A stretch of 37,801 bases of DNA, taken from NCBI GenBank assembly GCA_009377475.1, contig WHTY01000043.1, positions 1 through 37,801 on the forward strand. Reading direction: 5' to 3'. The position numbers and the translations under genes were made by a program. The notes beneath the pieces are model-generated. The model was not told the DNA's origin. It worked only from the letters and a program-made list of their open reading frames with translations, and did no database searches. Shown piece by piece: positions 33,258-37,801 of this stretch (positions within the stretch are counted from its first letter, which is position 1; each line of letters opens with the position of its first letter). This DNA comes from Actinophytocola sp. (lineage in GTDB: Bacteria; Actinomycetota; Actinomycetes; Mycobacteriales; Pseudonocardiaceae).

Positions 33258-33335
33258 CTTCGCTAGGCAAATGGTCGCGAGAAACCGACAAACGACGTCG
33301 AATCCGGCGCGTATCGCGCAATATCCCTGGCGAAG
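33258..33335 (+). repeat. 78-bp palindromic element, copy 5
   Basis: Left end CTTCGCTAGGCAAATGGT, right end GCAATATCCCTGGCGAAG, interior CGCGAGAA-N3-GACA and GGCG. It lies 30 bases beyond the 3' end of the dus gene. The C-to-T changes at stem positions 7 and 18 keep G-U pairs. Confidence 0.85.
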
Positions 33336-33365
33336 GGGAGCCGAAGACGTCGACGGCGCGGTGGT

Positions 33366-34499
33366 TCAGCCGCCGCTGTGCATCATGTCCGCACCGGCCG
33401 GGACGCACGGATCGTCCGGGTCGTCCAGCCAGCCGTGCGGGAGCGTGACCTTGCCGGGAGAGCCCTGCCGGCCGCGCGGCCCGGTCGCCGCAGCGGGGAA
33501 CGGCGCATCGTGATCGAGCTGCTCGAGCAGCTCGTCCAGGACGTCGAGGCTGGTGATCATGGCGAACTTGCGCCGCAGGTCGGAGCCGACCGGGAAGCCC
33601 ATGAAGTACCACGCCATGTGTTTGCGCAGGTCACGCATGGCCTTCTGGTGGCCGTCGTGCTCGACGAGCAGTTCGGCATGCCGCCGCAGCACCCTCGCGA
33701 CTTCGCCGAGGTTCGGCCCCTCCGGCACCGGGTTCCCGGCGAATGCCGCCTCCAACTCGCCGAACAGCCACGGCCGACCAAGGCAGCCGCGTCCGACGAC
33801 GACGCCGTCGCAGCCGGTCTCGGCGACCATGCGCAGTGCATCGTCCGCGGTGAAGATGTCGCCGTTGCCCAGGACCGGGATCGACGTCACGGCCTCCTTG
33901 AGGCGAGCGATGTGCGACCAGTTCGCCTGGCCGGAGTAGCGCTGGGCCGCCGTGCGCGCGTGCAGCGCGACCGACGCCGCGCCCTCGGCCGCCGCGATGC
34001 GTCCCGCGTCCAGGTAGGTGTGGTGCTCGTCGTCGATGCCGACGCGGAACTTGACCGTGAACGGCGCGCCGTACGGCTCCGCAGCCTCGACCGACGCCTT
34101 CACGATGTCGCCGAACAGCCTGCGCTTGAACGGCAGCGCCGCGCCGCCGCCCTTGCGTGTCACCTTCGCGACCGGGCAGCCGAAGTTGGCGTCGATGTGG
34201 TCGGCGAGCCCTTCACCGAGGACGATCTTGATGGCCTCGCGCATCGTGTTCGGGTCGACGCCGTAGAGCTGCATCGATCGGGGGTACTCGCCCGGAGCGA
34301 AGCTCATCATGTGCATCGTGCCCGGATGCCGCTCCACGACGGCCCGCGCGGTGATCATCTCGCAGACGTACAGCCCGGCGCCGTAGGACTGGCAGAGCTG
34401 CCGGAACGCGCGGTTGGTGATTCCGGCCATCGGGGCGAGCACGACTGGCGGGTCGACCTCGAAGGGGCCGATCCGCAGCGATGACGTCGTAGCAGGCAC
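33366..34499 (-). CDS. dus: tRNA-dihydrouridine synthase (DusB-like)
   Basis: This 377-residue FMN TIM-barrel enzyme reduces uridines in tRNA. Signatures: VVLAPMAGITNRAFRQLC, DANFGCPVAKVTRKGGGAAL with catalytic Cys108, FTVKFRVGIDD, HARTAAQRYSG, IPVLGNGDIF and VGRGCLGRPW. A short C-terminal RNA-binding helical domain follows. The orthologue in M. tuberculosis is Rv0823c, next to the LCP gene, as here apart from the inserted GGDEF gene. The start GTG lies close to GGAGG. Confidence 0.94.
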   Translation of the reverse strand: MPATTSSLRIGPFEVDPPVVLAPMAGITNRAFRQLCQSYGAGLYVCEMITARAVVERHPGTMHMMSFAPGEYPRSMQLYGVDPNTMREAIKIVLGEGLADHIDANFGCPVAKVTRKGGGAALPFKRRLFGDIVKASVEAAEPYGAPFTVKFRVGIDDEHHTYLDAGRIAAAEGAASVALHARTAAQRYSGQANWSHIARLKEAVTSIPVLGNGDIFTADDALRMVAETGCDGVVVGRGCLGRPWLFGELEAAFAGNPVPEGPNLGEVARVLRRHAELLVEHDGHQKAMRDLRKHMAWYFMGFPVGSDLRRKFAMITSLDVLDELLEQLDHDAPFPAAATGPRGRQGSPGKVTLPHGWLDDPDDPCVPAGADMMHSGG

Positions 34500-34685
34500 G
34501 CCCTCCAGGCTAACTTGTGCGGCTGCACGGGCGTACGCGGTGGGCTTCTACCTGCACCGAACCGCGCGCGGCAAAAAAGTTTTGAAAAAGTTCGACGCCG
34601 ATGTCGAAGCCGGGCTGCGGGCTCCGACGTTCCGGGTGAAGGCAGGGAGCCAACCGGGCTCCACAACCGGAAAAGGAGCAGAACA

Positions 34686-35111
34686 ATGGGCCGCTACATG
34701 CTGATCGTCAAGGCAAACGCCGACTCCGAGCAGGGCGTCATGCCCAGCGAGCAGGAACTCGCCGGCATGGGCGCGTACAACGAGAAGCTGGTCAACGCGG
34801 GCGTGCTCGTCGCCGGCGAGGGCCTGCACCCTACCGCCAACGCCGCGCGGGTGACCTTCTCGGGCGGGGCGGCTTCCGTCACGGAGGGTCCGTTCGCCGA
34901 CCCGGAGACCCTGGTCGCGGGCTTCTGGGTGCTCGACGTCGCCTCGCAGGAGGAAGCCATCTCCTTGGCGAAGGACATCCCGTTCGTCGACGGCCAGGTC
35001 GAGGTGCGCAAGATCTTCGAGGCTGGGGACTTCGGCGAGGAGCTCACCCCGGAGCTGCGGGAGCAGGAGGACCGGCTGCGCGAGCGCGCCGCCGCGCAGC
35101 ACGGGGCCTGA
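34686..35111 (+). CDS. YCII/DGPF-domain protein
   Basis: This 141-residue protein starts after AAAAGGAG. It has the alpha-beta barrel of the YCII-related family: MGRYMLIVKANADSEQG, LHPTANAARVTFSGG, EGPFADPETLVAGFWVLDVASQEEAISLAKDIP and VEVRKIFEAGDFG. Such proteins often accompany ECF sigma factors, but none is adjacent. The enzymatic role is unknown. A hairpin (35123-35169) follows. Confidence 0.9.
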   Translation: MGRYMLIVKANADSEQGVMPSEQELAGMGAYNEKLVNAGVLVAGEGLHPTANAARVTFSGGAASVTEGPFADPETLVAGFWVLDVASQEEAISLAKDIPFVDGQVEVRKIFEAGDFGEELTPELREQEDRLRERAAAQHGA

Positions 35112-35122
35112 GCTGGCGGCGC

Positions 35123-35169
35123 CACCCGCGAAGTGTGGCTGAACTGGGGGTAGCCGCACTTCGCGGGTG
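35123..35169 (+). terminator. Terminator hairpin after the YCII gene
   Basis: An 18-bp stem (35123-35140 with 35152-35169, one G-U pair) and an 11-base loop start 11 bases after the stop. Confidence 0.7.
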
Positions 35170-35306
35170 ACGTCTGCGCGGCTTACCGTTGAACCGTGCG
35201 GGCGACCCGCGCCGCGTTGAACGGCAGCGCGACCGGGCGGGTATGACCGCTGGCAAGGTCGCCGTGAACGGTGTTTCGCTGTGGTCGTTGGGAGGTATTC
35301 GCCGCT

Positions 35307-35780
35307 ATGACGGACGCTGACCAGCAGCAGCACCACCACGACGAGCCAGAACACAAGCGGCTGACCCGTAACGTCGCCGAACTGCTTGGCGAACTACGCG
35401 TCGCGCAAGCCGGGGTGCAGATCCTGTTCGGGTTCCTCCTCGCCGTCGTGTTCACGCAGACGTTCCAGGACATCGGGACGTTCGAGAAGTCGTTGCATCT
35501 GGTGGCGGTCGTGCTGGCCGTGCTGTCGACGGCGTTGCTCAGCGCGCCTGCCGCGTGGCACCGCGTGCTGTTCCGCGCAGGACGTCGGTACGAGATCCTG
35601 CGCCGGGGCAACCGCCTGGTGCTGGCCGGGCTCGGGTGTCTCGCCTGCGCGGTCATGGTGACCGTCGCGCTGATCGGCAAGGTCGTGTTCGGCACCGTGG
35701 CGATGATCCTGCTGGCGGTGCCCGCCGCCGTCGCGTTCTCCTACCTCTGGTTCATCGCGCCGTGGCGGTTGCGGCGGTAG
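35307..35780 (+). CDS. DUF6328 membrane protein
   Basis: This 157-residue protein has a polar His-rich start (DQQQHHHDEPEHKRLTRNVAELLGELRVAQAGVQILFGFLL) and four predicted membrane helices, ending in SYLWFIAPWRLRR. The ELRVAQAGVQ-LFGFLL and HRxLFR segments fit the DUF6328 family of actinobacteria. The ATG follows GGGAGGT by 10 bases. Function is unknown. Confidence 0.85.
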   Translation: MTDADQQQHHHDEPEHKRLTRNVAELLGELRVAQAGVQILFGFLLAVVFTQTFQDIGTFEKSLHLVAVVLAVLSTALLSAPAAWHRVLFRAGRRYEILRRGNRLVLAGLGCLACAVMVTVALIGKVVFGTVAMILLAVPAAVAFSYLWFIAPWRLRR

Positions 35781-35838
35781 GGGCGGTGTGTGAGCGCGGC
35801 GGGGCTGCCGCGCGACCCTGTACGGCCGCCGCGCGACA

Positions 35839-36054
35839 TTACTCGGGTTCCTCCAGTCGGAAGCCGACCTTCATACCTACTTGGAAATGTCCGATGTCGC
35901 CGTCAACGATGTGGCCCCTGATCTCTGTGACTTCAAACCAATCGAGTTCGCGCAGCGTCCGCCCCGCGCGGCGGATGCCGCCTCGGATCGCGTCTTCCAG
36001 GCTCTCGCCAGACGAGCCGACGATCTCGCTGACGCGGTAGGTGTGGTCGCCCAT
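35839..36054 (-). CDS. Dodecin
   Basis: This 71-residue flavin-binding dodecin has HTYRVSEIVGSSGESLEDAIRGGIRRAGRTLRELDWFEVTEIRGHI and FQVGMKVGFRLEE. Dodecins form hollow 12-mers that store or buffer flavins; the Trp in LDWFEV stacks on the isoalloxazine ring. The start follows GAGGAGGA. It is monocistronic. Confidence 0.95.
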   Translation of the reverse strand: MGDHTYRVSEIVGSSGESLEDAIRGGIRRAGRTLRELDWFEVTEIRGHIVDGDIGHFQVGMKVGFRLEEPE

Positions 36055-36132
36055 GGTGGCTGTCCTCCTCGGTGATCTTTGGGTTGTCGAGTTGCCGCGC
36101 TGCCCCGTCGTGATGGCACGTCCTGCGGCGCC

Positions 36133-36168
36133 GCGATGGGTTGCGATGTCGCGATGGGTTGCGATGTC
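36133..36168. repeat. Tandem 18-bp direct repeat
   Basis: Two perfect adjacent copies of GCGATGGGTTGCGATGTC lie in the non-coding region upstream of the dodecin gene (36055-36257). Each contains two GCGATG units. No further copies are seen. Confidence 0.75.
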
Positions 36169-36257
36169 GCCGTGTTCGCCGCACGGCGTGACGTCATTGT
36201 CCGCCGCGAGCCGGGCGGCGCGCAGCGTGAACGACGTGCGACGACGTCACGCGGTAT

Positions 36258-37559
36258 CTAGAACGGTGGGTCGTCGCCGGGCGGCGAGTCCGATGCGGTC
36301 GGTTTGCGTTGCTCCGGTATCGCAATGTCCGGTTCCAGATTGGACACGGCCTCCGGTGTCGGTCTCTGCTTCGGAATCCCGTTGATGGGTCGGTTTTTCT
36401 TGGTGTAGGTGCGGCCGGTGGGGCTGATGATCATCGCGGTCTGCGTTTCGGGGTCGTAGTCCAGTCGCCAGCCGGGTTCGTCCTTGAGATAGTGGTGATA
36501 TTCGCATTTCGGGCCGCCGTTGCGGGTGCTGGTCTCGCCGCCGCTGCTTCGCGCGGTGAGATGGTCAAAGTCGCATCGCTGCGCCGGACGACGACAGTAC
36601 GGGCACTCGCGATCCCGCGCCGCGACCAGCTCACGCATCACCTGGGTCGGCCTACGGCGACGGCTGATGTCCTGCGGCACCCCGCTACCCGGATCGGTGA
36701 GCACCCTTCGCCACACCGAACCAGGATTGGTGGCGATCTCCCGGGCGATCGGACCCGGAATCGGGCCATGGCCGGAGAGTTCCGCACCCTCGTCACTCAT
36801 GGCGAGGGCCGTGTCGATGGGCATATGCAGGTACACCATCGCGCCGACGCCGGACGAGGATGCAGTATCACCATCGTCAGTGGTGGTTCCGGTGGGCTGG
36901 GCGAGCAACAGTGCGGCGGCGACGTCCGCGCGTAGTTGCTCCAGCGTGCGTTCATCGCCGTTGTTGCGCAGACTGCGGGCGTCGCGATCGATCCGCGCAT
37001 ACGCCGTGGCGGCAACCTCGGCAGGCAGGTCCAAATACAGCGTCGACATCGCGTCCTCGCCCGCGACAAGTTCCACCTTCCGCCCTGCGCGGGCGCGGCG
37101 GGCGCGCACGGCTTGACCGTCGGGATCGACCTGCTGCACCAGTCTGCGGGCGGCACGTCGGATCTGACTGGCGTCACCCGGTGCGAACTGTCCGTCGCGC
37201 ACTTTCTCATCGAGGCGGGCATCCACGTCGCGGGCCTTGCCGGCGTCCAGGTGCTCGGTGACGTCAATGATCTTGCTCGCTGTGTAGGCCTCGTACTCGC
37301 CGTCCTGCATCGCTTCGAGCGTGCGCGGTAAGCGTTCCACCAAGTTGCGGGCGCGCTCGAGACGTCGTTGCGCCGACTGATGCGATACGCGAAGTTCGAG
37401 CGCGGCTTCCTCAGCGACGTAGCGCGAGCCATCGCGGAGTTCGTGCAGGCGCGCGAGTGCGCGGGCCTCCAGCGCATCCGCTCGTGCCCGCGAACGTCGG
37501 GCCACAGTCAGCGCGTGAACCGCGTCATCGGCGTTCAGTCGGTCAACCTCGTGTCGCAT
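36258..37559 (-). CDS. DUF222 / HNH endonuclease domain protein
   Basis: The 433 residues from the ATG comprise an N-terminal helical DUF222 region (RSRARADALEARALARLHELRDGSRYVAEEAALELRVSHQSAQRRLERARNLVERLP and onward) and a C-terminal HNH nuclease fold: CPYCRRPAQRCDFDHLTARSSGG, then GPKCEYHH, with the zinc CxxC and catalytic DH intact. The tail is disordered. Genes of this type occur in many copies in actinobacteria, and their role is unclear; mobile or defence links are inferred. The frame stays open to about 37739 and the upstream codons (LFLPDEFAPPLSDCLYIPEELAEQEWLR) look like native sequence, but no ATG/GTG/TTG is found there. Confidence 0.88.
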   Translation of the reverse strand: MRHEVDRLNADDAVHALTVARRSRARADALEARALARLHELRDGSRYVAEEAALELRVSHQSAQRRLERARNLVERLPRTLEAMQDGEYEAYTASKIIDVTEHLDAGKARDVDARLDEKVRDGQFAPGDASQIRRAARRLVQQVDPDGQAVRARRARAGRKVELVAGEDAMSTLYLDLPAEVAATAYARIDRDARSLRNNGDERTLEQLRADVAAALLLAQPTGTTTDDGDTASSSGVGAMVYLHMPIDTALAMSDEGAELSGHGPIPGPIAREIATNPGSVWRRVLTDPGSGVPQDISRRRRPTQVMRELVAARDRECPYCRRPAQRCDFDHLTARSSGGETSTRNGGPKCEYHHYLKDEPGWRLDYDPETQTAMIISPTGRTYTKKNRPINGIPKQRPTPEAVSNLEPDIAIPEQRKPTASDSPPGDDPPF

Positions 37560-37623
37560 CCGCAGCCACTCCTGCTCCGCCAGCTCTTCCGGGATGTAGA
37601 GGCAGTCCGACAGCGGCGGCGCG

Positions 37624-37658
37624 AACTCGTCAGGCAGGAACAGGGTGCCTGACGAGTT
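37624..37658 (-). promoter_or_regulatory. Perfect 13-bp hairpin in the HNH gene 5' region
   Basis: AACTCGTCAGGCA (37624-37636) is perfectly repeated in inverse at 37646-37658 with a 9-base spacer. It lies 65-99 bases before the first ATG, inside the upstream open frame. It could be an operator or an RNA hairpin. The remaining bases to 37801 show no clear gene. Confidence 0.6.
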
Positions 37659-37801
37659 AGGCCGAAGTTGCCGTAACTCTCCGTAGAGATTGTGTCTTGA
37701 CCTGCGTAGGGTGACTCTCTTGACGACCCAGTGTAGCCACTAAAATGGCGTGTCGTTGCGGCTCGTTCAACGGCAAGTGGCATATGATGAGTGTATGTCG
37801 A

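Overview
The window is chromosomal DNA from a high-GC actinobacterium, most likely a member of the Pseudonocardiaceae (Amycolatopsis/Saccharomonospora-like). The evidence is strong GC bias at third codon positions, a mycothiol gene (mshD), an actinobacterial GlnR, an lmeA-type DUF2993 gene, DUF222/HNH and DUF3151 proteins, and three gene blocks whose order matches Mycobacterium tuberculosis: rpsF-ssb-rpsR-rplI-dnaB (Rv0053-Rv0058), fba/DUF3151/purA (Rv0363c-Rv0357c), and sseC-sulfurtransferase-thiX-lmeA-glnR-mshD-pst-phoU-LCP-dus (Rv0814c-Rv0823c). The genus is not resolved.

Layout. 1-2951: three cell-surface proteins with C-terminal membrane anchors; two are clear tandem paralogues and the first runs off the left edge. 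3015-4626: ribosomal proteins S6, S18 (zinc-type) and L9 with SSB. 4627-5182: a 0.55-kb gap with a terminator, a phased cluster of DnaA-box-like motifs and an SOS-box-like palindrome, leading into dnaB, whose P-loop is split by a 415-residue class 3 intein carrying a zinc-finger-bearing LAGLIDADG endonuclease. 8020-12639: a maltokinase-cap-like protein, trpS behind a Trp leader peptide, a secreted deacetylase, a possible toxin/immunity remnant and a PPOX protein. 12688-19241: an SDR, fba, a polytopic membrane protein, DUF3151, a diacylglycerol-kinase-like protein and purA. 19305-22541: a sulfur operon (DUF1416, sulfurtransferase, DUF4395) behind a leaderless Cys leader peptide, with thiX and lmeA upstream. 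22752-24807: glnR and mshD. 24949-29969: pstSCAB and phoU with PHO-box-like repeats. 30051-37801: LCP ligase, GGDEF protein, dus, YCII, DUF6328, dodecin and a DUF222/HNH gene.

The most striking unexplained signal is a family of five dispersed, intergenic, imperfectly palindromic elements, each exactly 78 bp long and all in the same orientation (7934, 8729, 15033, 23648, 33258). They share an 18-bp terminal inverted repeat and an invariant off-centre core. Other long inverted repeats (17089-17147, 24803-24887) sit at gene ends. Two ribosome-mediated attenuators (Trp and Cys) are readable directly from the sequence. No rRNA, tRNA, CRISPR array, IS element or prophage was seen.
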